Shown here one piece after another: positions 37,412 through 48,451 of a stretch of DNA of 64,000 nucleotides. How positions within the stretch are numbered: position 1 is the stretch's first letter; each line of letters begins with the position of its first letter. This DNA comes from Bosea vaviloviae (lineage in GTDB: Bacteria > Pseudomonadota > Alphaproteobacteria > Rhizobiales > Beijerinckiaceae), in assembly GCF_001741865.1 (NCBI RefSeq), contig NZ_CP017147.1:2347001-2411000 (forward strand). The letters run 5' to 3'. Position numbers and translations under genes: made by a program. The notes beneath the pieces were generated by a model. The model worked only from the letters and a program-made list of their open reading frames with translations. It did not search any database and was not told where the DNA came from.

Positions 37412-37909
37412 TCACGAAGCTGTGTCGGGCCGGCCATGGCGGGCACCCGAGCTGACTGATTGGCCAAGCCGCTCCAATGCCGCCCGCAAGTCCGGATCGA
37501 CGATGCCGGAGACCTGCTGCGCCACGCGCGCGACCGTTGCCGGGTCTGGCGGTGGCGGCGGCTTTTTGATTGCGGGCGCCTCGACCGGCCCCTGCTTCAG
37601 CACCAGCTTGCCGACGGCGCGCCAGCCGAGATGAGTGTTGACCCGCTCCAGCACGAGCGGCGCGAGCTGCTGCATCTCCAAAGCGAAAGCACCCTCGACC
37701 CGCACCACCATCGTGGCGGGGTCGGACGTCTCGCCCGGCGCGGGCCGGCGGCGTGGCCAGTCGATCTTGAGCGGCCGCGAGCGGGCCGCCAGCCGCTCGC
37801 CGACGATCTCGGGCCAGAGCGAGACGATGGCGCGGCCGGCAAAGCCCTGCGCGGCGAGCGCCGGCGCAAGGCAGTCATCAATCAGGTCGGCGAGGGGTTT
37901 GGCAGCCAT
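37412..37909 (-). CDS. DUF721 (DciA-like) protein
   Basis: A 165-residue protein whose N-terminal half (MAAKPLADLIDDCLAPALAA, IVSLWPEIVGERLAARSRPL, LEMQQLAPLVLERVNTHLGW) is a DUF721 domain. DciA, of this family, helps load the replicative helicase in bacteria lacking DnaC. Function here is inferred from the domain. The C-terminal tail is Pro-rich, then VARVAQQVSGIVDPDLRAAL. The 37 upstream in-frame codons lack similarity and are excluded. It lies upstream of the DsbA-like gene. Confidence 0.82.
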   Translation of the reverse strand: MAAKPLADLIDDCLAPALAAQGFAGRAIVSLWPEIVGERLAARSRPLKIDWPRRRPAPGETSDPATMVVRVEGAFALEMQQLAPLVLERVNTHLGWRAVGKLVLKQGPVEAPAIKKPPPPPDPATVARVAQQVSGIVDPDLRAALERLGQSVSSGARHGRPDTAS

Positions 37910-38297
37910 GCACCATTGTGGGCGTGGCGTCGGTAGGGTGCAAGCGGGTGGGGGCAGTGCGGCGCTGGGGGCGGCTTTGGGTGGAGGACTTGAGCTTGTC
38001 CGCGACCAATGGCCAGTCATCTACATCCTTGTACTGAATCACGAATGCTGCTGGTAAGCGCGAAATTTCTGAATGAGCAGGATCTCGGTTCGGCCGAAGG
38101 GCGCGGGGAACCCTTCTCCCGTATGGGAGAAGGGCAGGGATGAGGGTGTGCCGTTGATTGTTGGGGCGCAACCGCGCCGGAGCGCCTCCTATTGAGAGGG
38201 CACACCCTCATCCGGCGCTGCGCGCCACCTTCTCCCCCGAGGGGAGAAGGGAAGAGGCGTCGCGGCATCGGCGCCCAAACAGCATAATCGTTGGCCG
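37910..38297. other. Gap between the DciA-like gene and coq7
   Basis: No gene is supported in these 388 bases. The right half holds a full REP-like element (38111-38252). The left half is unremarkable GC-rich sequence that should contain the promoter of the minus-strand DciA-like gene. Confidence 0.6.
38111..38252. repeat. REP-like double palindrome
   Basis: CCCTTCTCCCGTATGGGAGAAGGG is a near-perfect hairpin; GATGAGGGTGTGCC and its inverse GGCACACCCTCATCCGG are the inner arms; CTTCTCCCCCGAGGGGAGAAG closes it. A half copy lies at 63211-63290 next to the IS256-type element. Confidence 0.75.
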
Positions 38298-38924
38298 TTA
38301 CGGGGACGCTTGCCGCAGCGCGCGCGTCATGCGGGTGGAATCCCCCCATGTCGAAAGCCAGATCAGAGTTTCGGTGGCTGCCGCAATGGTGGATTGCAGC
38401 ACTGTCTGCAGCGCGCGTTGTTGTTCACCGCCGAGTTGCGCTTCAGCATGATGAAGATGCGCCAATTCCTCCTCACGGATGCTGCTAATGATGGCGTGGA
38501 GGCCGACGTCCCGGCTTTGCAGGAAGTGCAACTGGTCATCGAGGTGTCGGTGCACAGCCTCTTCAACCGCTGCGGTGCAAATCCAAATCGCCTGTCGCCC
38601 CATCAATGCCGTCAGCAAGCCGAGCAGAGATCCACCGAGACTCCATAGCTGCATGATGCGGCACGGACGCGAGCCGCGCGCTGGCATTGCGGCGAAAAAT
38701 TTGGCGCAGTGGTCGATCTCGTCAGCCAACATCTGTCCCAAAGCGGACACCATGTCAGGCCAGAGCCGGCGCGCCACCGCGGTCTGCGCCGAATAGATGC
38801 GGATCGCACCGTATTCCCCGGCATGGTTCACGCGCACGATCCGCTTGATCGTCAGCGCGTCGCGTGACGCAAGCCTCTCCGACGAGATGGTCATATGATC
38901 GCGGAGGCTCATGGAAGTTCGCAT
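38298..38924 (-). CDS. Demethoxyubiquinone hydroxylase, COQ7 family
   Basis: A di-iron monooxygenase (208 residues from the first ATG) that hydroxylates demethoxyubiquinone late in ubiquinone synthesis. The iron ligands are visible as NHAGEYGAIRIYSAQ, ADEIDHCAKFFAAMP, VEEAVHRHLDDQLHFL and IREEELAHLHHAE. The exact start is uncertain: ATGs at 38924, 38912 and 38894 and a GTG at 38945 are all in frame and none has a good Shine-Dalgarno. Base composition is visibly lower in GC than the neighbours. Divergent from mutY with about 35 bases between. Confidence 0.9.
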   Translation of the reverse strand: MRTSMSLRDHMTISSERLASRDALTIKRIVRVNHAGEYGAIRIYSAQTAVARRLWPDMVSALGQMLADEIDHCAKFFAAMPARGSRPCRIMQLWSLGGSLLGLLTALMGRQAIWICTAAVEEAVHRHLDDQLHFLQSRDVGLHAIISSIREEELAHLHHAEAQLGGEQQRALQTVLQSTIAAATETLIWLSTWGDSTRMTRALRQASP

Positions 38925-38959
38925 CTTGCGGTCGGGGAGCGGCACGCTAAACCGGGGTC

Positions 38960-41578
<2,619 letters not shown>

Positions 41579-42190
41579 TCAGCGCTGCCAGACGCCCTTC
41601 ACCGGTGCGAAGGAGAAGCGGTGCTCGGGGCAGGGGCCGTGCACCTCGAGCGCGGCGCGATGCGCCGGCGTGCCGTAACCGACATGGGCTGAGAAACCAT
41701 AGGCCGGGTAGCGCCGGCAGAGTCGGGCCATCATCGCGTCGCGCGTCACCTTGGCGATGATCGAGGCCGCCGCGATCGAGGCGACGAGCGCGTCGCCCTG
41801 GATGATCGTCTCGCAGGCGCAGGGCAGGGCCGGCGGGTCGTTGCCGTCGACCAGCACGAAGACCGGCCGCACCGGCAGCGCGGCGACCGCGCGCCGCATC
41901 GCCAGCAGCGTCGCCTGCCGGATGTTGATGACGTCGATCTCGGCCGCCGTGGCGCTGGCGACGCCGATGCCGAGCGCGCTCGCGGCGATCGCGCCGAACA
42001 GCTCCTCGCGGCGTGCAGCGCTCAGAGCCTTCGAATCGCACAGCCCTGCCGGCACGTGATCCGGGTCGAGGATCACGGCCGCGGCCACGACCGGCCCGGC
42101 CAGCGGCCCGCGCCCGACCTCGTCGATCCCGGCCAGCGGCCAGAACCCGGTTGCGATGGCTTGTGTCTCACGGCTGAAATCGGCGCTCAT
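41579..42190 (-). CDS. rnhB: Ribonuclease HII
   Basis: A 203-residue enzyme that nicks RNA-DNA junctions and removes misincorporated ribonucleotides. The catalytic aspartate and glutamate are in [20 protein letters not shown], the next aspartate is in [11 protein letters not shown], and [20 protein letters not shown] carries the last. The C-terminus [20 protein letters not shown] is canonical. The ATG at MSADFSRET is chosen over a longer reading that enters repeat sequence. Confidence 0.96.
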   Translation of the reverse strand: MSADFSRETQAIATGFWPLAGIDEVGRGPLAGPVVAAAVILDPDHVPAGLCDSKALSAARREELFGAIAASALGIGVASATAAEIDVINIRQATLLAMRRAVAALPVRPVFVLVDGNDPPALPCACETIIQGDALVASIAAASIIAKVTRDAMMARLCRRYPAYGFSAHVGYGTPAHRAALEVHGPCPEHRFSFAPVKGVWQR

Positions 42191-42269
42191 GCCGCGCCTT
42201 ATGCAACATGCGTTGCCGGCCGGCCATGCTTTCGGCATGCTGTCCACGTCATCGGGCCGGCGCGCTCCT

Positions 42270-42363
42270 CGTCATGGTCGGGCTTGTCCCGACCATCCAC
42301 GTCTTCTTTCGGCGAGGGGCCGTGTTCAAGACGTGGATGCCCGCCACAAGGGCGAGCATGACG
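42270..42363. repeat. Palindromic repeat, CGTCATGGTCGGG...GAGCATGACG type
   Basis: CGTCATGGTCGGGCTTGTCCCGACCATCCACG (in pieces) forms a local hairpin, with the opposite arm CGTGGATGCCCGCCACAAGG and GCGAGCATGACG. It lies between the radical SAM gene stop and the rnhB start. Confidence 0.7.
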
Positions 42364-42381
42364 ATGCGGCCTTGCCGCTCG

Positions 42382-43599
42382 TCAAAACAAACTCAATTGC
42401 GCCTTTTCTTTCTCGGGCTTCAGGAACAGGTCGTTGCGCAGCCTGAGCCTCGTCGCGTTGAAGCCGAGCCGCTCGGCCGCCATCTCGAAGCGCCGCCCGA
42501 TCATCCAGGCATAAGGCCCCGAGCCGACCTGGCGCTGGCCCCAGGCCGGGTCGTAATCCTTGCCGCCGCGCGTCGAGCGGATCAGCGAGACGACATGGCG
42601 CAATTTGTCGGGGTGGTGCGTCAGCAGCCAGTCCTGCACCAGATCCTTCACCTCCAGCGGCAGCCGCAGCAAGACATAGCCCGCCTCGCGTGCGCCGGCG
42701 GCCTTGGCGGCGTCGAGAATGCGCTCGATCTCATGCTCGTTGATCGCCGGAATGATCGGCGCGACCAAGACCGTGACCGGGATGCCGGCCTCCGACAAAG
42801 CCCTGATCGTCTCCAGGCGTTTGGCCGGCGAAGCGGCGCGCGGCTCCATGGTGCGGGCGGTCTTGGGGTCGAGCGTGGTCAGCGAGATCGCGACCTTGGC
42901 GAGGCCTTTCACGGCCATCGGCGCCAAGATGTCGATGTCGCGCTGGACCAGCGCCGATTTCGTCACGATCCCGACCGGATGGTTGAACTTCGCCAGCACC
43001 TCCAGGATCGAGCGCATGATCCGCAGCTTCTTCTCGATCGGCTGATAGGCGTCGGTATTGGTGCCGATCGCGATGGTGCGCGGCTGGTAGGACGGCGCGC
43101 TGAGCTCCTTCTCCAGCAGGATCGCCGCATCGGGCTTGGCCGTCAGCTTGCTCTCGAAGTCGAGCCCCGGCGACAGGCCGAGATAGGCGTGGCTCGGCCG
43201 CGCGAAGCAATAGACGCAGCCATGCTCGCAGCCGCGATAGGGGTTGATCGAGCGGTCGAACGAAATATCCGGGGAGTCATTCCGGGTAATGATCGTGCGC
43301 GGCTTCTCGATCGAGACCTCTGTCTTGAAGGCGGGCAACTCGCCGAGCGTGCCCCAGCCGTCATCCTCAAGGACGCGCTGCTCGGCCTCGAAGCGCCCGC
43401 CTGGATTGATCGTGGCGCCGCGCCCGCGCCGGCGTTCCGGGTCGATCCGATGCCCAGCATAGGCCATCGGGTCGAGCGGTGCGACGCGTGCGGAAACCGA
43501 GGCCGGCTCGCTGTCATGCCGCTTGAGCGGAATCGGCCGCGAAGAGGGTCTCGCAGAGGGCGTGGCAGAGGGCGTGGCAGAGGGGGTGGCCTGGCGCAT
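42382..43599 (-). CDS. PA0069-family radical SAM protein
   Basis: A 405-residue radical SAM protein. The iron-sulfur motif is YRGCEHGCVYCFARPSHAYL. Other landmarks are DISFDRSINPYRG, IAIGTNTDAYQPIEKKLRIM, IVTKSALVQRDIDILAPMAV and YVLLRLPLEVKDLVQDWLLT. The family resembles spore photoproduct lyase-type proteins (SplB-related) but its reaction is unknown. The N-terminus has a low-complexity repeat of TPSA units encoded by three 12-base repeats, so the first 20 residues are probably non-essential. rnhB lies just downstream on the same strand. Confidence 0.93.
   Translation of the reverse strand: MRQATPSATPSATPSARPSSRPIPLKRHDSEPASVSARVAPLDPMAYAGHRIDPERRRGRGATINPGGRFEAEQRVLEDDGWGTLGELPAFKTEVSIEKPRTIITRNDSPDISFDRSINPYRGCEHGCVYCFARPSHAYLGLSPGLDFESKLTAKPDAAILLEKELSAPSYQPRTIAIGTNTDAYQPIEKKLRIMRSILEVLAKFNHPVGIVTKSALVQRDIDILAPMAVKGLAKVAISLTTLDPKTARTMEPRAASPAKRLETIRALSEAGIPVTVLVAPIIPAINEHEIERILDAAKAAGAREAGYVLLRLPLEVKDLVQDWLLTHHPDKLRHVVSLIRSTRGGKDYDPAWGQRQVGSGPYAWMIGRRFEMAAERLGFNATRLRLRNDLFLKPEKEKAQLSLF
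43554..43589. repeat. Three 12-bp tandem repeats encoding the N-terminus of the radical SAM protein
   Basis: GCAGAGGGCGTG occurs twice exactly and a third time with one change. The unit length is a multiple of three, so copy number can vary without a frameshift, changing the number of T-P-S-A units. Confidence 0.85.
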
Positions 43600-43725
43600 G
43601 ACGCTGAACCGTCCTGGAAACTGCCGGGAATCGGCGTGTTTCTATGTTTCCAATGTGAACATATAGGGAACAAATTGCAAGTGACAGGATTGCGACATGT
43701 TGCGCTGCGTCATATGGATTTGCGC

Positions 43726-44214
43726 ATGCTCACAGCCGTGATCCGGGCCGATGGCCCTCCCAGCCTGCTTGCCGCGACCTTCGCGGTCCTCATTCCCGCT
43801 GTCGCCGATGGCTTCCTTGGCCATGCCGTCGTGGTCGATGCCACCGGCGATCGCGAGGTCGAGCGATTGGCCGACGCCACCGGCGCGAGTTATCTGCGGA
43901 CGGGCGCCGCGGAGGGCTGGCATCTCGGCGCGGCGCAGGCGCGCGGCGACTGGTTGCTCCTGCTCGATGCGGGCGATGCGCCGCAGTCGCATTGGGCCCA
44001 GGTCGTCGACCGGCATCTCATGCTTGCGCCTGACAGCCCGGCCTTGATTCCCTTGCGCGGCGTCGCCGGTTCGCTGCGCGAGCGCGCGGCGATCTCCTTC
44101 GGCGCAAGACGATTGCGCGCCGGCCTCGTCGTGCCCAAGGGGCTCGTTCTCGCGGGCAGGCTCGGCGGCGCCCCGCGCCGCCTGTCGGTGCGGCGGGAAC
44201 GGGCGGGCGCCTGA
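43726..44214 (+). CDS. Small glycosyltransferase-like protein
   Basis: A 162-residue protein starting MLTAVIRADGPPSLLAATFA. It looks like the nucleotide-binding half of a family 2 glycosyltransferase: AVVVDATGDREVERLADATG and ARGDWLLLLDAGDAPQSHWA, the latter holding a DxG-like metal site. It is much shorter than full glycosyltransferases, and sugar transfer is unproven. An alternative ATG lies four codons upstream (43714). It is divergent from the radical SAM gene. Confidence 0.72.
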   Translation: MLTAVIRADGPPSLLAATFAVLIPAVADGFLGHAVVVDATGDREVERLADATGASYLRTGAAEGWHLGAAQARGDWLLLLDAGDAPQSHWAQVVDRHLMLAPDSPALIPLRGVAGSLRERAAISFGARRLRAGLVVPKGLVLAGRLGGAPRRLSVRRERAGA

Positions 44215-44238
44215 GCGCACGCGCCGGGGTCAGGCCGG

Positions 44239-44305
44239 CTATCGCGCCTTGGCGCTGCTGGTCGCGAAATCGATGAAGGCGCGCAGCACCGGGGCCATCT
44301 GCCGC
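44239..44305 (-). pseudogene. Probable 3' remnant of a LysR-type regulator gene
   Basis: A minus-strand frame ends RRQMAPVLRAFIDFATSSAK then A-R-stop. This matches the usual last helix of LysR-type regulators. Upstream in the same frame there is no effector domain, only unrelated residues and then the metallopeptidase gene. It looks like a leftover after deletion. Confidence 0.4.
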
Positions 44306-44350
44306 CGAGCTGCGGCTCTCCGCCCGCAACGAGCCTTGTCAGCTCTCGCC

Positions 44351-45235
44351 CTAAAGCTGGTTCGTCCTGAAGGTATCGCAGCTCTGCATCGAGCCTGAGC
44401 GCAGGCCGGTGGTGAACCAGCGCGTGCGCTGCGCCGAGGAGCCATGGGTGAAGGAATCGGGCACGACGACGCCCTGCGAGGCCTTCTGCAGCTTGTCGTC
44501 GCCGATCGCTGCGGCGGTCTTCATCGCCTCGTCGACATCGCTCTGGTCGATCCGGCCCATCGCCTGGATGTTGTTGGCCCAGACGCCGGCAAAGCAGTCC
44601 GCCTGCAATTCGATGCGCACCGAGATCGCGTTGGCGTCTCGCTCCGAGGAGCGCTCGCGCAATTGGTTCGCCTTGGGCAGGATGCCGATCAGGTTCTGGA
44701 TGTGATGGCCGACCTCATGGCCGATGACATAGGCATAGGCGAAATCGCCGCCGCCGCCGAGCTTGCGCTGCATCTCCTGGAAGAAGGAGAGGTCGAGATA
44801 GACCTTCTTGTCCGGCGGGCAATAGAACGGTCCCATTGCCGCCTGGGCGGTGCCGCAGCCGGAGCGGTCGACGCCCGAAAACAGCACGAGGCGCGGCGCC
44901 TGGTAGCGCGTATTCGCCTGCTGCGGCAGCACCTTGGTCCAGACGTCCTCGTTCTGCGCCAGCACGGCCGAGACGAAGCGGCCCATCTCGTCCGAGGGCG
45001 GCCCCGAGGATTGCCGGGTTTCCTGGGTCGGGGCGCTGCGCCCGCCAATGCCGCCGATCAGTTCCGCTCCGCCGATCAGGAGGCGTGGATCGATGCCGAG
45101 CGCCCAGCCGACCAGGCCGAGCACGACCATGGTGCCGATGCCGACGCCGCCGCGCCCGCCGGGCAGGCCGGCATAGGTGCCGCCGCCGCGCCGGTCCTCG
45201 ACATTCTCGGACTGGCGATAATCTTCCCATTGCAT
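44351..45235 (-). CDS. Neutral zinc metallopeptidase (YpfJ / KPN_02809 family)
   Basis: A 294-residue membrane-anchored putative protease. MQWEDYRQSENVEDRRGGG is the standard opening; a transmembrane helix follows (GIGTMVVLGLVGWALGIDP); the zinc motif HExxHH is in YAYVIGHEVGHHIQNLIGIL, with a third ligand in RIELQADCFAGVWANN. The C-terminal THGSSAQRTRWFTTGLRSGS is conserved. The substrate is unknown; family members are predicted metalloproteases. Confidence 0.93.
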   Translation of the reverse strand: MQWEDYRQSENVEDRRGGGTYAGLPGGRGGVGIGTMVVLGLVGWALGIDPRLLIGGAELIGGIGGRSAPTQETRQSSGPPSDEMGRFVSAVLAQNEDVWTKVLPQQANTRYQAPRLVLFSGVDRSGCGTAQAAMGPFYCPPDKKVYLDLSFFQEMQRKLGGGGDFAYAYVIGHEVGHHIQNLIGILPKANQLRERSSERDANAISVRIELQADCFAGVWANNIQAMGRIDQSDVDEAMKTAAAIGDDKLQKASQGVVVPDSFTHGSSAQRTRWFTTGLRSGSMQSCDTFRTNQL

Positions 45236-45375
45236 GGCAGGCACTCCGCTCTCTCGGCCGCCAATCTCTGCGAGCGGGGCCGGAAACTCAAGTCGTCTTG
45301 CGGCGGAGGGTTCCGCTCTTATTTGGAAGCGTCAATCAATTGCATTACGGTGCCCGCCGGAATGGAGAAGTGATC

Positions 45376-45681
45376 ATGGCAGCAAGCGATCTCGTTCAAG
45401 CCCGTATCGATCCGCGTGTGAAGGAACGGGCGGCGGCCGTTCTGCAGGAGGCGGGGCTGACCGTCTCGGACGCGGTGCGAATCCTGCTGACCAGAACCGC
45501 CAATGAGGGCGCTCTGCCCCTGGAGCTGATCGACCCGGCCCGGCACGAGGCGTGGTTCCGTGCGAAGGTGCTCGAGGCGCTCGCCGATACCAGCCCCGCG
45601 ACGGATCATGCCGAGGTCAAGGCTCGCTTCGCCGAGAAGCGCCGGGCGGCCCTGGCGCGCACGCCGGACGCCAAGGCGTGA
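45376..45681 (+). CDS. RelB/DinJ family antitoxin
   Basis: A 101-residue protein beginning MAASDLVQARIDPRVKERAA, a ribbon-helix-helix DNA-binding start typical of RelB/DinJ, followed by LTVSDAVRILLTRTANEGAL. The rest is a charged helix likely to wrap the toxin. GGAGAAG precedes the ATG. The stop overlaps the toxin start (GTGA), so the two are translationally coupled. The pair probably autoregulates through the N-terminal domain. Confidence 0.9.
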   Translation: MAASDLVQARIDPRVKERAAAVLQEAGLTVSDAVRILLTRTANEGALPLELIDPARHEAWFRAKVLEALADTSPATDHAEVKARFAEKRRAALARTPDAKA

Positions 45682-45965
45682 GGCTCGATTGGAGCGTGCT
45701 CGCGGTCGCCGATCGCGAGCGTATCTTCGATTATGTCGCAACCGACAATCCGCGTGCCGCCGTCGCGCTCGACGAGCGCATCGAGCAGCATGTGGAGGTG
45801 CTGCTGGCCTTTCCGGAGAGCGGCCGTCCCGGCCGTGTCGAAGGAACGCGCGAACTCATCGTCGGCGGCACGCCCTATATCGCGGCCTACCGCATCGACA
45901 GCAGAGCGATCCGAATCCTGCGCATCCTGCATATGTCGCAGCTCTGGCCGGACGGATTGCCCTGA
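45678..45965 (+). CDS. RelE/ParE family toxin
   Basis: A 95-residue toxin, MRLDWSVLAVADRERIFDYV, with NPRAAVALDERIEQHVEVLL, RELIVGGTPYIAAYRIDSRA and a C-terminal RILRILHMSQLWP. The fold and final strand fit RelE/ParE. Sequence alone does not decide between a ribosome-dependent mRNase and a gyrase poison. It starts at a GTG overlapping the antitoxin stop. Confidence 0.9.
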   Translation: MRLDWSVLAVADRERIFDYVATDNPRAAVALDERIEQHVEVLLAFPESGRPGRVEGTRELIVGGTPYIAAYRIDSRAIRILRILHMSQLWPDGLP

Positions 45966-46002
45966 GCAAGCACCATGGCGGCGCGTGACCATCGCCGGCC
46001 GG

Positions 46003-47007
46003 TCAATGATAGCCGCCGTCGAGCTTCACCTTGCCGCGGAAGGTCCAGTAGACGAAGGCCGTGTAGAACAGGATCATCGGCAGCAGGAAGCTCATTCCGA
46101 TCAGCACGAAGACATGCGAGGCGGGCGCTGCCGCCACGTCCCAGATCGTCAGGCCGGGCGGCACGAGATAGGGATAGTTCGAGATCGCGAGGCCGAGGAA
46201 GCAGAGCACGAAGATCGCGATGGTGAAGGCAAACGGCGTGAACTCGTGCTGTCCGTGCAGCCGCTTCCAGACCATCCAGCCGCAATAGGCGGTGAGCAGC
46301 GGGAAGGGCCAGAGCAGGGCGAAGTTGGCGGGCGTGAACCAGCGCTCGGCGATGCGCGGATGGGCGTAGGGCGTCCACAGCGAGACCAGGATTGCGAAGG
46401 CCATCAGGCAAAGCAGCAGCAGCTTCGCCTGGGCCCGGGCCCGCTCGGCGACCGCGCCTTCGGTCTTGTAGACCAGCCAGGTCGCGCCCAGCAGCGCGTA
46501 GCCGACGACGACACCCGCTCCGCACATCACGGAAAATGGCGTCAGCCAGTCGAAGGGCTTGCCCGCGAACTGCCCGTTCGCGACCGTGATGCCCTGGATC
46601 AAACCGCCCAGGATCAGCCCCTGCGCGAAGGCGGCGATGGTCGAGCCGAGCCAGAAGGCGAGGTCCCAGATGCGGTGCTTCGGTTTCGCCACCCAGCGGA
46701 ACTCGAAGGCGACGCCGCGGAAGATCAGCGCCAGCAGCATCAGGATCACCGGGATGTAGAAGGCCGGCATGATGATGGCGTAGGCCATGGGGAAGGCGAC
46801 CCACAGCCCGCCGCCACCCAGAACCAGCCAGGTCTCGTTGCCGTCCCAAAAGGGCGCGACCGAGTTCATCATCTGGTCGCGCTCGGCCTCGTCCTGCGTC
46901 GCGGGAAACAGGATCGCGATGCCGAGGTCGAAACCGTCGAGTACGACATAGAGCATCACGGCGGTGCCGATCAGCCCGGCCCAGATCACGGGGAGATACC
47001 ATTCCAT
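46003..47007 (-). CDS. cydB: Cyanide-insensitive quinol oxidase subunit II
   Basis: A 334-residue membrane subunit of a bd-type quinol oxidase. It opens MEWYLPVIWAGLIGTAVMLY with VVLDGFDLGIAILFPATQDE, typical of the CydB/CioB family, and has FWDGNETWLVLGGGGLWVAF and NYPYLVPPGLTIWDVAAAPA. Eight or nine helices fit. It follows cydA by 13 bases. Confidence 0.95.
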   Translation of the reverse strand: MEWYLPVIWAGLIGTAVMLYVVLDGFDLGIAILFPATQDEAERDQMMNSVAPFWDGNETWLVLGGGGLWVAFPMAYAIIMPAFYIPVILMLLALIFRGVAFEFRWVAKPKHRIWDLAFWLGSTIAAFAQGLILGGLIQGITVANGQFAGKPFDWLTPFSVMCGAGVVVGYALLGATWLVYKTEGAVAERARAQAKLLLLCLMAFAILVSLWTPYAHPRIAERWFTPANFALLWPFPLLTAYCGWMVWKRLHGQHEFTPFAFTIAIFVLCFLGLAISNYPYLVPPGLTIWDVAAAPASHVFVLIGMSFLLPMILFYTAFVYWTFRGKVKLDGGYH

Positions 47008-47020
47008 TGTCGGTCTCTCC

Positions 47021-48451
47021 TCAGCTCTGGGGTTGGATTCTGTCGTCGCCGGGATGGCCGTTGCCGAACAGCGCCGAGGCCGGGCCCTGCGCCGCCTTGA
47101 GTGTGCGCTTCGACGGCTGCTCAGGCGCGTCCTTGTCGTCGATCTCGTCGGGCCCTTTGTCGATCAAGCGGTTGATCAGCAGGATTCCAGCCGTGAACAC
47201 CACGCAGTAGACGCAGACGAAGAGCGCCAGCGAGATCGCGACCTCCAGCGTCGTTATCGGCGAGACCGCATCCTTGGAGCGGATCACCCCCGTCGCCAGC
47301 CAGGGCTGGCGGCCGACTTCGGTGACGAACCAGCCCGACAGGATCGCGATGAAGCCGGCCGGCCAGCTATATTGCGCGAGCCAGAGCCAGCGCCGCGCCT
47401 CGAAGACCCGGCCCCGCCACCACAGAAAGGCGCCGAGCCAGCCGAACCCGATCATCAGCACGCCGATGCCGACCATGGCGCGGAAGGCGAAGAAGGGGAT
47501 CTTGACCGGCGGCCTGTCCTCGAGCGCGAAATCGTTGAGGCTGGGAAAGAGCGCGTCCATGCTGCCATGGGTCAGCAGGCTCGCCAGCCCGGGGATGGAG
47601 ATCTCGAAGCGGTTGAGGCCGGCCTGCTCGTCGGGCCAGGCGAAGAGCACGAGCGGGGCGGGCTTCGACGAATCCCAATGCGCCTCGATCGCGGCGAGCT
47701 TGGCCGGCTGGTATTTGGCGGTCTGCTTGCCGTGGAAATCGCCGATCAGCGCCTGCACCGGGGCGGTGATCGCGATCATCAGGATCGCCATGCGCACCAT
47801 CGTCCTGGCCGATTCGGTGCGATGGCCGGCGATCAGATGGCGCGCGCCTGTCGCCAGCACGACGAAGGCGGTGGTGAGATAGGCCGCCGTCATCATGTGC
47901 ATGTAGCGCAGCGGGAAGGTCGGGTTGAAAACGATCTGCATCCAGTCGAGCGGGTAGGCGATGCCGTCGCGGACTTCGTGCCCCACCGGATACTGCATCC
48001 AGCTATTGGCCGAGAGGATCCAGAAGCCCGACAGCGCCGTGCCGCCGGCGACGATGATGGCCGAGAGACAATGCAGCCAGGGCGGCACGCGCTTCCAGCC
48101 GAACAGCATCACGCCGAGGAACGAGGCCTCCAGGAAGAAGGCGGTCAGCACCTCATAGCCGATCAAGGGGCCGATGACGTTGCCGACGACGAGCGAGAAC
48201 CGGCTCCAATTGGTGCCGAACTGGTAGGACAGCACGATGCCGGAGACCACGCCCATGGCGAAGGAGACGGCGAAGATCTTGGTCCAGAACCGCGCCAGCA
48301 GATGAAATTTCTGGTCGCCTGTCTTGAGCCAGAGGCCCAGCAGCGTCGCAATATAGGCCGAGAGCCCGATGGTGAAGGCGGGAAAGACGATGTGGAAGGA
48401 AATGGTGAAGGCGAACTGGATGCGCGAGAGCAGAAAAGCGTCGATCGTCAT
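47021..48451 (-). CDS. cydA: Cyanide-insensitive quinol oxidase subunit I (CIO type)
   Basis: A 476-residue subunit binding hemes b558, b595 and d, which oxidises ubiquinol and reduces oxygen without proton pumping. RIQFAFTISFHIVFPAFTIG carries the first heme histidine; GYEVLTAFFLEASFLGVMLF holds the channel glutamates; a short Q-loop (IGDFHGKQTAKYQPAKLAAI) points to the CIO type. The C-terminal tail is hydrophilic. It gives the cell a second terminal oxidase next to the aa3 enzyme encoded at 14.9-20.4 kb. Confidence 0.96.
   Translation of the reverse strand: MTIDAFLLSRIQFAFTISFHIVFPAFTIGLSAYIATLLGLWLKTGDQKFHLLARFWTKIFAVSFAMGVVSGIVLSYQFGTNWSRFSLVVGNVIGPLIGYEVLTAFFLEASFLGVMLFGWKRVPPWLHCLSAIIVAGGTALSGFWILSANSWMQYPVGHEVRDGIAYPLDWMQIVFNPTFPLRYMHMMTAAYLTTAFVVLATGARHLIAGHRTESARTMVRMAILMIAITAPVQALIGDFHGKQTAKYQPAKLAAIEAHWDSSKPAPLVLFAWPDEQAGLNRFEISIPGLASLLTHGSMDALFPSLNDFALEDRPPVKIPFFAFRAMVGIGVLMIGFGWLGAFLWWRGRVFEARRWLWLAQYSWPAGFIAILSGWFVTEVGRQPWLATGVIRSKDAVSPITTLEVAISLALFVCVYCVVFTAGILLINRLIDKGPDEIDDKDAPEQPSKRTLKAAQGPASALFGNGHPGDDRIQPQS

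Noticed and set aside
42208..43713. Plus-strand frame opposite the radical SAM gene fused to the small glycosyltransferase-like gene
   Set aside because: Only the last 160 codons look like protein; the first 500 are antisense to the radical SAM gene.
45376..45965. Defence or abortive-infection island around the toxin-antitoxin pair
   Set aside because: Only one ordinary type II pair is present and the neighbours are housekeeping genes.
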